64,000 nucleotides of DNA from Flavobacteriaceae bacterium (GCA_014075215.1 CP046177.1:1178001-1242000), one strand, 5' to 3'; shown: positions 43,037 to 52,277, counted from the stretch's first letter. Notes: generated by a model not told the origin, from the letters alone. Made by a program: numbers and translations.

Positions 43037-44323
43037 TTAGTTTTGTAATTTCTCAAATGATTTTTCAACCGCTTTTTCAATGACTCTAATATCCTCTTCT
43101 GTGAGAGCAGAGGACAAAAACCATGATTCGAATTGAGAGGGCGGTAAAAACACTCCGTTCCTAATCATTCCCCAAAAGAATATTCCAAATTTTTCCATAT
43201 CCGAAGTTTGTGCCTCTTCAAAATGGGTTATCTTAACTTTTGTAAAAAACGGATTCAACATGGAACCAAATCTGTTCACTGTCACATCAACACTATACTT
43301 CTCTGCAGTATTTAATAGAATCGTTTCTATCTGCTGACCATTCTTTTCAAACTGAGCATACGGGTTTTGCCTTTTTAACTCGGTTAAAGTTGAAATTCCT
43401 GCTGCCATAGCCACCGGATTTCCACTTAAGGTTCCTGCCTGATACATTTCTCCCAAAGGTGCTACCATCTCCATAATTTCATTTCTTGCACCGTAAGCTC
43501 CTACGGGAAAGCCTCCGCCAATTACTTTCCCTAAGCAGGTAATATCTGCCACTACATCAAACAATTGCTGTGTCCCTCCAAATGTAGCACGAAAGCCTGT
43601 CATTACCTCATCAGCAATTAAAAGAGCTCCTTTTGATGTTAGATACTCTTTCAGTTCTTTTAAAAAGTCATTTTGAGGAATTACCACTCCCATATTTCCT
43701 GCTACCGGTTCAATAATTACTCCTGCAATATCATGGTGGTCTTCAAAATGTTTTTTTACACTATCCAAGTCATTATAGGTAGCAAGTAACGTATTTTTTA
43801 CAGCTTCTTCCGGGACTCCTTTACTTCCCGGCAAACTTAAGGTAGCCAAACCGGAACCTGCTGCCACTAACAGTGCATCCTGATGACCGTGATAGCAACC
43901 GGAAAATTTGATAATCTTATTCTTTCCGGTATATGCCCGTGCCAGGCGAATGGCACTTAATACAGCCTCTGTCCCCGAATTTACAAAACGAATTTTATCT
44001 ATTCCAAAAAAGGCATCACAAATAATTTTAGCCAATTTAATTTCATTTTGAGTAGAGGCTCCAAACGAATATCCGTTTTTCAGTGCTTTGGTGATTGCTC
44101 TTTGTACTTTTCTATGTCGATGCCCTAAAATCATTGGGCCATAAGACAGTACCAAATCCACATACCGGTTGCTGTCCACATCCATAATGGTTGATCCTTT
44201 CGCCCTTTTAATAAATAACGGGTTCCCTCCTACCGAAGCAAAGGCCCTTACCGGTGAATTTACAGCCCCTACTAAATGAGTAAGCCCTGTTTTATATAAT
44301 CTTTGTGATTTTTGAAAATCCAT
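43037..44323 (-). CDS. hemL: Glutamate-1-semialdehyde 2,1-aminomutase
   Basis: A 428-residue PLP enzyme making 5-aminolevulinate. PLP lysine K266 lies in CLGKVIGGGFPVGAYG; also NSGTEAVLSAIRLARAYTG and LLIADEVMTGFR. Complete. Its presence shows haem is made by the C5 (glutamyl-tRNA) route, which makes the disruption of hemA in the same cluster striking. It is 68 bp downstream of hemB, in a spacer with repeated TTACATT/CTACATT units. Confidence 0.94.
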   Translation of the reverse strand: MDFQKSQRLYKTGLTHLVGAVNSPVRAFASVGGNPLFIKRAKGSTIMDVDSNRYVDLVLSYGPMILGHRHRKVQRAITKALKNGYSFGASTQNEIKLAKIICDAFFGIDKIRFVNSGTEAVLSAIRLARAYTGKNKIIKFSGCYHGHQDALLVAAGSGLATLSLPGSKGVPEEAVKNTLLATYNDLDSVKKHFEDHHDIAGVIIEPVAGNMGVVIPQNDFLKELKEYLTSKGALLIADEVMTGFRATFGGTQQLFDVVADITCLGKVIGGGFPVGAYGARNEIMEMVAPLGEMYQAGTLSGNPVAMAAGISTLTELKRQNPYAQFEKNGQQIETILLNTAEKYSVDVTVNRFGSMLNPFFTKVKITHFEEAQTSDMEKFGIFFWGMIRNGVFLPPSQFESWFLSSALTEEDIRVIEKAVEKSFEKLQN

Positions 44324-44391
44324 TCTTTACTAATTATTCATGGTTACACTAACCCACTGCTACATTGTTACATTAATTCATTATTACATTG

Positions 44392-45354
44392 CTACATTAA
44401 ACCCCGTGCCACTTCTTTTGCAAAATACGTAATGATAATATCTGCACCTGCCCGCTTCATAGATAATAAGCTTTCCAGCATTACTTTTTCTCCGTCAATC
44501 CATCCTCTTTCTGCTGCTGCTTTTATCATCGAATATTCTCCGCTTACATTATAGCAGGCAATTGGTCTATCGAAAGTTTCTTTTAAATCACGAATGATGT
44601 CTAAATATGACAATGCCGGTTTTACCATCAAAATATCGGCCCCTTCCAGGTCATCAACATAAGCTTCCCGAAGGCTTTCTCGCCTATTTGCAGGATCTAT
44701 TTGATAAGTACTTCTATCTCCAAATGCCGGAACTGAATCTGCCGCATCTCTAAAAGGGCCATAAAATGCCGAGGCATATTTTACCGAATACCCCATAATT
44801 GGTAAATCTCCAAATCCGGTATTATCTAACGCTTCTCGGATTACCCGGATGGTTTCGTCCATCATCCCCGAAGGAGCCAGCATATCAACTCCTGCCCTGG
44901 CATGAGAAACAGCCTGCTTTGCTATATTTACAAGAGTCATATCATTATCTACATCGTTGTTATGGATCACTCCGCAATGGCCATGTGATGTATATTCACA
45001 AAAACAAACATCTGTAATTACATACAAATCCGGATAGTTCTTTTTGATAAAACGAATGGCTTGTTGTATGATTCCGTTATCATTCCATGTTTCTGTTCCT
45101 TCGTCATCTTTATTCAACGGTACTCCAAATAACAACACTGCCGGAATATTCAATGTTACCACTTCATTCAGTTCTTTGGAAATCGTGTCTAAAGAATAAC
45201 GTTTGATTCCCGGCATGGAAAGAACTTCAGACTCGATATTTTTTCCTTCTTCTATAAATAAAGGGTAAATAAAATCGTCTACGTACAACTTAGTTTCCTG
45301 TACCAATCGTCTGATTCCTTCTGATTTTCTTAGTCTTCGAGTCCTATTGTACAT
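44392..45354 (-). CDS. hemB: Porphobilinogen synthase (5-aminolevulinate dehydratase)
   Basis: A 320-residue enzyme condensing two aminolevulinates. Schiff-base lysines lie in GYSVKYASAFYGPFRDA and ILMVKPALSYLDII; the metal region is DVCFCEYTSHGHCGV. Complete. It overlaps the end of the hemCD gene by 11 bp, so translation is coupled. Confidence 0.94.
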   Translation of the reverse strand: MYNRTRRLRKSEGIRRLVQETKLYVDDFIYPLFIEEGKNIESEVLSMPGIKRYSLDTISKELNEVVTLNIPAVLLFGVPLNKDDEGTETWNDNGIIQQAIRFIKKNYPDLYVITDVCFCEYTSHGHCGVIHNNDVDNDMTLVNIAKQAVSHARAGVDMLAPSGMMDETIRVIREALDNTGFGDLPIMGYSVKYASAFYGPFRDAADSVPAFGDRSTYQIDPANRRESLREAYVDDLEGADILMVKPALSYLDIIRDLKETFDRPIACYNVSGEYSMIKAAAERGWIDGEKVMLESLLSMKRAGADIIITYFAKEVARGLM

Positions 45355-46933
45355 AATGAAGATTTACGAGTTCTATCACACTTTCTACCGTAGGTACTTT
45401 TGCCACTTCTACGATAGAAAAATATTTTCTTGCTGCTTTTGCAGTAGACTCTCCAATGCAAAATGCCACTTTATCCGTATTGTTTTTTTGAACATAACTC
45501 TCTACCGTAGACGGACTGTAAAATAAAACCCCACTTACATTATCCCTGACATCCGAAGGACTATACACTGTTTTATAAGCCTCTATTTCATTCACTGTGA
45601 TTCCGTTTTCGGACAAAATAGCCGGTAACGTATCCAACCGAAGATCACTACAGAAATACGTTACTTCCTGTCCTTTCAATTCTTTTGAAAGATATGCAGC
45701 CAATTTTTCGGCATTTTTTTCAGAATGCTTTACCGGGCCTATTTTTTGTTCAATTAATTTCCTAGTTCTTCTCCCTACACAAAAGATATTTTTAAATTTT
45801 AACTCACTTTTAGTAAAGCTATTTAGAATCGCTTCCACTCCATTTTTACTGGTGATGATACTATTTTCAATTTCATTTTTCATCACTTTCATAGCAATTC
45901 TGTTAAATCGTATTTTGATGAAGTCTGAACTATCAGAAGCAATATCATCATGAAATAGTTTTGCCTGACTTTCAGAGAGCGATTTGGTAGCATACACAAC
46001 GACTTTCTTTTCCGTCATATTGTCCATATCCTCCATTATTAATTGCCTTCCGCCTCTATTTAAAATATAGTCAGCGCAATCTTTCGCCAGATATTTATGT
46101 TGATTCAAAGGAACATTTTTAGAAACCCGAATTTTTTTAGTTCCATCTTTACTTAATAAAATCCCTTTAAAATTTATTTCTTCTGCTTTCTCATTTATAT
46201 ATGCCAAAGCACCTATAGGTGCTGTACAGCCTCCTTCCAACCGGTTTAAAAATGCTCTTTCTATCCCGGTACATAGTTCTGTTTCTCTGTGATTTAACTG
46301 CTTGCATATATCTTTTATATGCATATCTTCTTCTAAAGAAGTAATCATAATAGCCCCTTGAGCCGGTGCGGGAATCATCCAGGAGAGGTTAACAGCTCCC
46401 TTTGACCTCATTCCTAAACGTTCTAAACCGGCTGCTGCAAATATGGCCCCATTCCAGTTATTATCTGCTAACTTTTCCAGTCGTGTATTCACATTCCCTC
46501 TTATATCTACAACTTTGTGTGTGGGATATCTATTTAACCATTGCGCCTTTCTTCTCAAACTTCCCGTGGCAATGGTTGCTTCTTTTTGTGCAAAAAACTC
46601 TTCATTATCTTTTAAAACCAGAATATCATTATAATTTGCACGCTTTAATACTGCAACCTGAATAATTCCTTTTGGTAATACGGTTGGTACATCTTTCATA
46701 GAATGTACTGCAATATCTATTTCATTATTCAGTAAAGCAATATCCAAATTACGGGTAAATACCCCGGAAATTCCTATGGTATATATCGGTTTATCCACTA
46801 TCATATCTCCGGCAGATTTTACGGGTACCACTTCGGTTTGATATCCTAGTTCTTCGAGCAGCTCCCGGACTTTTTTTGCCTGCCACAAGGCTAGCTTGCT
46901 ATCGCGAGTTCCTATTTTAATGATTTTTTGCAT
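45344..46933 (-). CDS. hemC: Fused hydroxymethylbilane synthase - uroporphyrinogen-III synthase
   Basis: 529 residues from ATG 46933 (a TTG 21 bp upstream is possible but reaches into hemA). Residues 1-~300 are HemC: KIGTRDSKLALWQA, HSMKDVPT, TGSLRRKAQ and the dipyrromethane cysteine C236 in EGGCTAPIGAL. Residues ~310-529 are a HemD domain (KKVVVYATKSLSESQ, ... VSGVLFYSPSTVESY, CIGESTAKAARKYF). It converts porphobilinogen to uroporphyrinogen III in two steps on one chain. The fusion is common in Flavobacteriia. Confidence 0.9.
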   Translation of the reverse strand: MQKIIKIGTRDSKLALWQAKKVRELLEELGYQTEVVPVKSAGDMIVDKPIYTIGISGVFTRNLDIALLNNEIDIAVHSMKDVPTVLPKGIIQVAVLKRANYNDILVLKDNEEFFAQKEATIATGSLRRKAQWLNRYPTHKVVDIRGNVNTRLEKLADNNWNGAIFAAAGLERLGMRSKGAVNLSWMIPAPAQGAIMITSLEEDMHIKDICKQLNHRETELCTGIERAFLNRLEGGCTAPIGALAYINEKAEEINFKGILLSKDGTKKIRVSKNVPLNQHKYLAKDCADYILNRGGRQLIMEDMDNMTEKKVVVYATKSLSESQAKLFHDDIASDSSDFIKIRFNRIAMKVMKNEIENSIITSKNGVEAILNSFTKSELKFKNIFCVGRRTRKLIEQKIGPVKHSEKNAEKLAAYLSKELKGQEVTYFCSDLRLDTLPAILSENGITVNEIEAYKTVYSPSDVRDNVSGVLFYSPSTVESYVQKNNTDKVAFCIGESTAKAARKYFSIVEVAKVPTVESVIELVNLHYVQ

Positions 46934-46940
46934 CGATGAG

Positions 46941-48182
46941 TTAGTTCGCTCCAAAGATCCTGGACATTATCTGTATGCTCTCATTCACGGAAGTTTTTTC
47001 TTCTTTCAGATGCTGTACAAATCGTGTAGTTATTTTTTGAATAAACCTTGAAGTCACTAATTCCGCCTGATCTTCATCGAAATCTTCCATTTTCTTCTTA
47101 TGAAAATTAATCTCATCTTTTTTTATTATTTCCAAAGATTCTTTTAATGCGTTAATAGCGGGCATTAACTTTCTGTGATGCAACCAATCATGAAACTCTT
47201 TTTTATACGTTTCAATAATAGCCTCTGCAACAGGAATTTCTTTTTGTCGAAGTGCTAAAGTTTTATCCGTAATTTTTGAAAGCTGATCTATATTGATCAA
47301 TGAAATATTAGTACGTTCTTTGACAGTTACAGCCACATTTTCCGGTATTGATAAATCCAATATCATTAAGGGATTATCCGAAGAGATATGTTACCCGGTA
47401 ATGGTGGGTTTGTTAGCACTAGTAGCAACAATCAGTACATCTGCCGTAGCAATTTCAGATCTCAAATGCACTATGGCAGATTTGTGAATTGAAGGATATT
47501 CTTTTACAAAGGTTTCTGTCTTTTTTTCTGTTCTGTTAATTAAGGTAATTGATTTATTTTTGGTATATTCGACAAGATTCTTACATATACTCTTACCTAT
47601 CTTGCCTAAACCAAAGACTACTATTTTCCTGGAATTATAATCCGGTAAATTATGAATAACGTATTGAACGGCAGCATAAGAAACCGAAGTGGTTCCCGAG
47701 CTCAATTTGGTATTATTCTTTACTTTTTTACTGGCTTGAAATACTAAGTTCAGCAATCGTTCCAGATATGCATTAGTGGTCTTTGCTGTTTTTGAAAGTT
47801 TGAAGGCTGCTTTTAACTGCCCTACAATCTCATAATCACCCAAAATCTGGCTTTCCAAACCACAACCAATTCTAAACAAGTGTGCTATTGCATCTTTATT
47901 TTTATAAACATTAGATATTTTAGCAAATTCTTCCACATTACCCTCGGAATACTTACACAACAATTTAATTAGTTGATAAGGATGCTCCACAAAACCGATA
48001 ATTTCCGTTCTGTTACATGTAGCCAATACTAAAACACCTTCATAACCCAAAGATTTTGCTTCTTTCAATAAAGCAATTTGATTTTCTTTAGTCAAATTAT
48101 ACTTTCCTCTAATATGTGCATCGGCTTTTCCATAGTTGACACCTGCATTGTACAAATTAAGATGGAAGTCTTTTAAAGGCAT
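46941..48182 (-). pseudogene. hemA: Glutamyl-tRNA reductase interrupted by in-frame TAA
   Basis: The first part (48182-47394) has the catalytic cysteine in ATCNRTEI, GLESQILGDYEIVGQ, and the NADPH domain (VFGLGKIGKSICKNL, LINRTEKK). TAA at 47391-47393 then stops translation at ITG-stop-HISSDNPLMILDLSIPENV. The same frame continues without any shift to 46941, giving the rest of the NADPH domain and the dimerisation helix. Total 413 codons, the normal length, so one codon change is the only defect. As hemL is intact and no alternative ALA synthase is seen, the organism should need this gene: read-through, recent mutation or sequence error are all possible. Confidence 0.9.
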
Positions 48183-48198
48183 ATTCTTAAAACGTTCA

Positions 48199-48206
48199 CA
48201 AAAATA
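48199..48206 (-). promoter_or_regulatory. -7 box (TATTTTTG) for the haem cluster
   Basis: On the minus strand TATTTTTG matches TAnnTTTG about 16 bases before the hemA ATG, giving a very short leader. The divergent AraC gene has its own box about 100 bp away. Confidence 0.5.
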
Positions 48207-48302
48207 ACAACATAAACCAGATAAAAATGTCGCTAAAAGTACTTTTTATGTCGTTCGATGTTTTTTATGTATGAATCTTATTATTCATTTTTAAAAATGA
48301 TT

Positions 48303-48310
48303 TACTTTTG
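48303..48310 (+). promoter_or_regulatory. -7 box (TACTTTTG) for the AraC regulator
   Basis: TACTTTTG matches TAnnTTTG; the leader to the ATG at 48386 is about 70 bases. The shared divergent region 48183-48385 is the likely site of AraC control. Confidence 0.5.
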
Positions 48311-48385
48311 TAGTTATAACAGTAGGTTATTTATTTGTTATTTGGAATAATTCTAAATAAAAATTTTAAAAACAGTATTGTATTC

Positions 48386-49270
48386 ATGTTTAAAAGTGTC
48401 GTTGAAAGTACGGTTGAAGAAATATATGTAGAGGACGGTTTTTATCTGCTTTATTTCCAAAATGAGAGTACTGAAAATCAGTTATTTCAAAAAGATATAG
48501 ACAGTACGTATATACAATTACATTTCTGTCTAAAAGGGGCTTCTAAATTTTTATTTAACAATGGAGCGTACACTTTTGATGTATTAGACAAAAGGTCCAT
48601 TCTCTTGTATAATCCTCAAAGAAGATTACCTATTAATTTAGTCATAAATCCTAAAACAACTTTAGTCTCTCTGTTAATCTCCATAGAAAAATTTCACTCT
48701 TTATTCACCAAAGAAGCCGGATATATTCATTTTTTGAGCAATGACAATGCTAATAAGAAGTATTACAATGACGAAAGCATAAAACCTACGGTTTTAATTG
48801 TCTTACAACAAATAATTAACACCGGTGTCAATAGCTCAGTAAGAGACTTATACGTTAAAGGTAAAATCTATGAATTATTGAGTCTTCATTTTCAAAAAGA
48901 CGATATGTATACCGGAGAATACTGCCCGTTTTTAGTTGATGAGCAAAATGTTTTAAAAATCAGAAAAGCCAAAGATATGATTATTGCAAAGATGGTGGAT
49001 CCTCCCGGTTTACAGGAATTAGCTAATGAGACAGGTCTAAATATTAAGAAATTGAAAGAAGGCTTTAAACAAATTTACGGTGATACCGTGTATGGTTTTT
49101 TATTTAATTACAAAATGGAACACGCGAGAAGATTATTAGAGAGCAATCAACATAATGTGAATGAAGTGGGATTAAAAATCGGGTACAGTACTGCCAGTCA
49201 TTTCATAGCTGCCTTTAAGAAAAAGTTTGGTACAACACCGAAGAAATATATCATGAGTTTGCATCAATAG
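48386..49270 (+). CDS. AraC family transcriptional regulator
   Basis: 294 residues from ATG 48386 (an upstream TTG at 48335 adds a non-conserved leader). The N-terminal ~190 residues are a sensor region (GFYLLYFQNES, STYIQLHFCLKG). The C-terminal double HTH is at ~200-294: PGLQELANETGLNIKKLKEGFKQIYG and NEVGLKIGYSTASHFIAAFKKKFGTTPKKY. It is divergent from hemA and followed by hemH, so it is a candidate regulator of haem synthesis; the signal is unknown. Confidence 0.88.
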   Translation: MFKSVVESTVEEIYVEDGFYLLYFQNESTENQLFQKDIDSTYIQLHFCLKGASKFLFNNGAYTFDVLDKRSILLYNPQRRLPINLVINPKTTLVSLLISIEKFHSLFTKEAGYIHFLSNDNANKKYYNDESIKPTVLIVLQQIINTGVNSSVRDLYVKGKIYELLSLHFQKDDMYTGEYCPFLVDEQNVLKIRKAKDMIIAKMVDPPGLQELANETGLNIKKLKEGFKQIYGDTVYGFLFNYKMEHARRLLESNQHNVNEVGLKIGYSTASHFIAAFKKKFGTTPKKYIMSLHQ

Positions 49271-49301
49271 TTGATGATTGATGGTAAAATTAAAAATTTT
49301 G

Positions 49302-49320
49302 AAAAAGTTTAAACGAGTTC
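49302..49320. repeat. Single end of the GAACTCATTTAAAC repeat family
   Basis: 19 bp AAAAAGTTTAAACGAGTTC, one base from the terminal repeat of the element at 50360-50519, lying 20 bp before the hemH ATG. No partner end in this spacer. Confidence 0.6.
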
Positions 49321-49340
49321 ATTATCTAAATAAATAATAT

Positions 49341-50360
49341 ATGAAAGGAGTTTTATTAGTTAACCTGGGATCGCCTGATAGTACAAAAACAAAAGATGTA
49401 CGGAAGTATCTGGGTGAGTTTTTAATGGATGAACGGGTTATAGATATTCCTTACTGGAAACGTTTTTTATTAATTAAAGGAATTATTTTAAATGTTCGCC
49501 CCAAGAAATCTGCAGCTGCTTATAAAAAGATTTGGCAGAAAGGAGGATCTCCTTTGATTGTGATTTCCAAACGCTTTTCTAAAAAAGTAGCCGATAAAAC
49601 AGATATTCCCGTTGCACTTGCTATGCGTTATGGATCTATGAGTATTGAAAAAGGATTGAAAGAACTGACAAATAAAGGTGTAACTGAGGTTTTATTAGTA
49701 CCTCTTTACCCACATTATGCCATGTCTTCTTATGAGACCGTTGTAGCAAAAGCGGAGGATGTGATTGCTAAAAATAACCTGAAAGTAACAATGGATATAC
49801 TTCCTGTTTTTTATAATGATAAAGAATATATCAAAGTCATGAGTGTTACTATTCGGGAGCATTTAAACGGTTTCGAGTATGATCATATTTTGTTTTCATA
49901 CCACGGCATTCCCGAACGTCATATTTTAAAATCAGATACCACCGGGAACCATTGCAAAATTGATGGCAGTTGTTGCGAAACTCCTTCCGAAGCTCATAAA
50001 ACTTGCTATAGACATCAGTGTTTTGAGACCACAAAAGAAATCGTCAAAGCATTGGGGTTAAAAGAAGGAACTTATAGTAATTCTTTTCAGTCCCGTTTAC
50101 TAAAAGACCCCTGGTTAAAACCCTATACAGATCTCGAATTGGAAAAATTACCAGGTGTAGGAAAGAAAAAATTGGCTGTGGTTACACCTGCTTTTGTTGC
50201 TGATTGCCTGGAGACTCTGGAAGAAATTGCCATGGAAGGGAAAAAAGATTTTTTACAAGCCGGAGGAACTGCTTATAAATATATTCCGTGTATGAATGAT
50301 AATGATGATTGGGTAGATGTAATGGTAAACTGGGTGAACAACTGGAAAAATAATACATAG
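49341..50360 (+). CDS. hemH: Ferrochelatase
   Basis: A 339-residue enzyme inserting Fe(II) into protoporphyrin IX. Signatures: VLLVNLGSPDS, PLYPHYAMSSYET, the catalytic histidine H188 in FSYHGIPERH, and a cysteine-rich insert (C205, C211, C212, C222, C227) seen in Bacteroidetes enzymes. Complete. The last base of its TAG stop is the first base of the 160-bp repeat at 50360, so the repeat inserted exactly at the end of the gene. Confidence 0.93.
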   Translation: MKGVLLVNLGSPDSTKTKDVRKYLGEFLMDERVIDIPYWKRFLLIKGIILNVRPKKSAAAYKKIWQKGGSPLIVISKRFSKKVADKTDIPVALAMRYGSMSIEKGLKELTNKGVTEVLLVPLYPHYAMSSYETVVAKAEDVIAKNNLKVTMDILPVFYNDKEYIKVMSVTIREHLNGFEYDHILFSYHGIPERHILKSDTTGNHCKIDGSCCETPSEAHKTCYRHQCFETTKEIVKALGLKEGTYSNSFQSRLLKDPWLKPYTDLELEKLPGVGKKKLAVVTPAFVADCLETLEEIAMEGKKDFLQAGGTAYKYIPCMNDNDDWVDVMVNWVNNWKNNT

Positions 50361-50519
50361 AACTCATTTAAACTTTTTGGATGTAAGCGAAAATTAGAAG
50401 TTTTTAGGGCTGTTGAAAGCTTTTTTGAGTTGCAAGGCAGCGCTACGGAAGGAAAAAAAGACAAAAACAGAGCGGAAAACAGTAATTTTTTAGCAAATTG
50501 AAAAAGTTTAAATGAGTTC
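50360..50519. repeat. 160-bp inverted-end repeat, GAACTCATTTAAAC subfamily
   Basis: Perfect 19-bp inverted ends GAACTCATTTAAACTTTTT / AAAAAGTTTAAATGAGTTC. Its body resembles the CTTGAC subfamily (shared GCAG[CT]GCTAC, CAGT-ATTTTTTAG), so the two are one superfamily. No clear 3-bp duplication here (ATA versus ATT). Confidence 0.88.
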
Positions 50520-50609
50520 ATTAAAAACTTTTTAATGGAATGGTAAACGTAAGAAAATATTTTAACATTTCGCTAAACATTAAACAGTAAAATGATTTTG
50601 ATTTTTTTG

Positions 50610-50617
50610 TATCTTTG
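50610..50617 (+). promoter_or_regulatory. -7 box (TATCTTTG)
   Basis: Matches TAnnTTTG about 54 bases upstream of the ATG at 50672. The leader contains an imperfect inverted repeat (TGCAAATATC / GATTTGCA). Confidence 0.5.
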
Positions 50618-50671
50618 GTGTTGGTAATGCAAATATCTCATAAGATTTGCAAACCCTTATAAATATTTTAT

Positions 50672-51250
50672 ATGTTATATTTAGTTAAAGAAATATTTAA
50701 AAGTCCCGCAGGAAGTTTTGGATCAATGTTTGCTTTATGTTGTCTAATATTTTTCCTTGTTTATAAAGCAGGGAAAATTGTAGAAAGATTCAGAGTTGTA
50801 GATGTACTAAAAGGAAGTATTGATAAAATCAAAGAAGACATATCTGAAATAAAAGCATTTATTCAAGTATTCAAACAATCTAATAATCCATTTGCACAAG
50901 CACAAAGCCCAATATCTCTTACAGAAGTAGGGAGTAGAGTTTCTGATGATATTAACGTGAAAAGAATTATTGACAAAAATTGGGGAGCCTTAGAAAAGAG
51001 AATAAAATCTGAATTAAAAAAAGATTTTAATCCTTACAATATTCAAGAAATCTGTTTTGAGATTGGAGAAAAATATTCAAAAATTACATCAGAAGAAGAA
51101 TTTGATTTTATTAAAAACTATGCTTTTAAAAAAGGATATAACTTATCGGATTTTGACCTTTTATTTGGCGTAATGATAAGGGATAATTTTTTTGAAAAAG
51201 AAAGGATTAATATTAAAAATATTGATACTTACGACCCAAATAAAAAGTAA
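50672..51250 (+). CDS. Single-pass membrane protein of unknown function
   Basis: 192 residues: one membrane helix at ~17-33 (SMFALCCLIFFLVYKAG), a coiled coil at ~45-75 (LKGSIDKIKEDISEIKAFIQVF), and a cytoplasmic helical region rich in Lys/Glu. I do not recognise the family. The coiled coil next to a membrane anchor resembles mobile-element or phage-associated membrane proteins. It is followed by a 42-residue membrane peptide and an IS5-type copy, so the region may be accessory. Confidence 0.55.
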   Translation: MLYLVKEIFKSPAGSFGSMFALCCLIFFLVYKAGKIVERFRVVDVLKGSIDKIKEDISEIKAFIQVFKQSNNPFAQAQSPISLTEVGSRVSDDINVKRIIDKNWGALEKRIKSELKKDFNPYNIQEICFEIGEKYSKITSEEEFDFIKNYAFKKGYNLSDFDLLFGVMIRDNFFEKERINIKNIDTYDPNKK

Positions 51251-51264
51251 TAATTGATGCAGGA

Positions 51265-51393
51265 ATGAAGTATAAAGCCAATTCTTTAGCAACAAAAGAG
51301 GGTTTACAAAAAGTAAAACTTGAGATGATAAAATGGTATGTTGCTTTGTTTGTAATGTTTACATTAATGATAGCCGGATTGTATTTGAAGTAA
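51265..51393 (+). CDS. 42-residue membrane peptide (remnant of a coiled-coil/TM protein)
   Basis: ATG 51265 to TAA 51393. The sequence LATKEGLQKVKLEMIKWYV followed by a helix ending MIAGLYLK resembles the C-terminal end of DUF1640-like coiled-coil membrane proteins. The upstream coiled coil is missing, so it may be a truncated gene or a genuine small protein co-expressed with the 50672 gene. Confidence 0.4.
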   Translation: MKYKANSLATKEGLQKVKLEMIKWYVALFVMFTLMIAGLYLK

Positions 51394-51422
51394 TAAGTAC
51401 GTATTGAGTGTTAGATTTAATT

Positions 51423-52150
51423 AGTTAACCCTTAAAAATAGGCTATTTGTTGATTAGGTTTTATTATTAGAGTCCGATTTTTCTCTAACAAATTTTTGCA
51501 CAGGTAACCAAAGGTATTAAGAATAATCCAAAGAACATCTTCTTTGAGTTTTCTCATTAATTTTTTGAAGTTGAACCCAGCGGCGGCCATCATAAAGTTG
51601 ATACTATCTCCCATCTGACATTTTAGGAAGTTGTTTGCTACCCTATGGTCTTGTTTAAGATGGGATATTGTTCATTCTTGCCCAATACGCTGACGAAAGT
51701 GAACTAGATCACTGGCAGCGAAAGGTTGGCCACAACGTTGAACGGTAGCACCACCTAAATACTGAAAATAAGCGTTCACCTCCCAGTGTTCTTCTACCAA
51801 ACGCTCATCGGATAAATTGTAAATGGACTTCAAAATTAAAAGTGAAGTCATCAAACGAATCGGACGAGCAGGGAGACCTTTATCCGAATAGAACTTTGAA
51901 AACTCTTTATCAAAATAATACCAGTCTATCTCGTCTGCTAACAGATAAAGCTCATGCTTGACATTCAATTGTTCCTGTAAGGTTGGAGCTAGAAAAGTTA
52001 ACTGATTTTGAGGCTTATTTTTTGAACGCATTTGACAAGGTTTTACAATACAATTTAAAAAAACGTTGTCTTTTTTACAATAGTTCTCCAGGCTTTTTTG
52101 TATATTAATAACTGAAATTCAATATGTTAAAATTTTTTTAAGGGTTGACT
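51423..52150 (-). mobile_element. Internally deleted IS5-type element, copy 2
   Basis: 728 bp, ends AGTTAACCCTTAAAAA and ...AGGGTTGACT, with an AATT duplication at 51419-51422 and 52151-52154. It has no nested repeat and so is the reference for the empty site. Its transposase tail differs slightly from copies 1 and 3 (KEDVLWIILN versus KQEILWLVLN). Confidence 0.9.
51432..52031 (-). pseudogene. IS5-type transposase with catalytic core deleted (copy 2)
   Basis: Same N-terminal 119 residues, stop, and C-terminal remnant as copy 1, with the identical deletion junction and a few substitutions (NVKHELYL, RLMTSLLIL). Not functional. Confidence 0.85.
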
Positions 52151-52277
52151 AATTAAGTTTAATTATTTTTTCCAAATTTGATTTTTTTCTTGGAATTATC
52201 TAAAGTAAAATAGACCTGAAAATTTCACTTAAAATATTTAAAAATAAAGGTAAATCCCTTATAAGTAAAGGGTTTGT

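Noticed and set aside
44335..44400. Short CTACATT/TTACATT units between hemL and hemB as a CRISPR or regulatory array
   Set aside because: Units are 7-16 bp, irregularly spaced and imperfect; better viewed as low-complexity spacer sequence.
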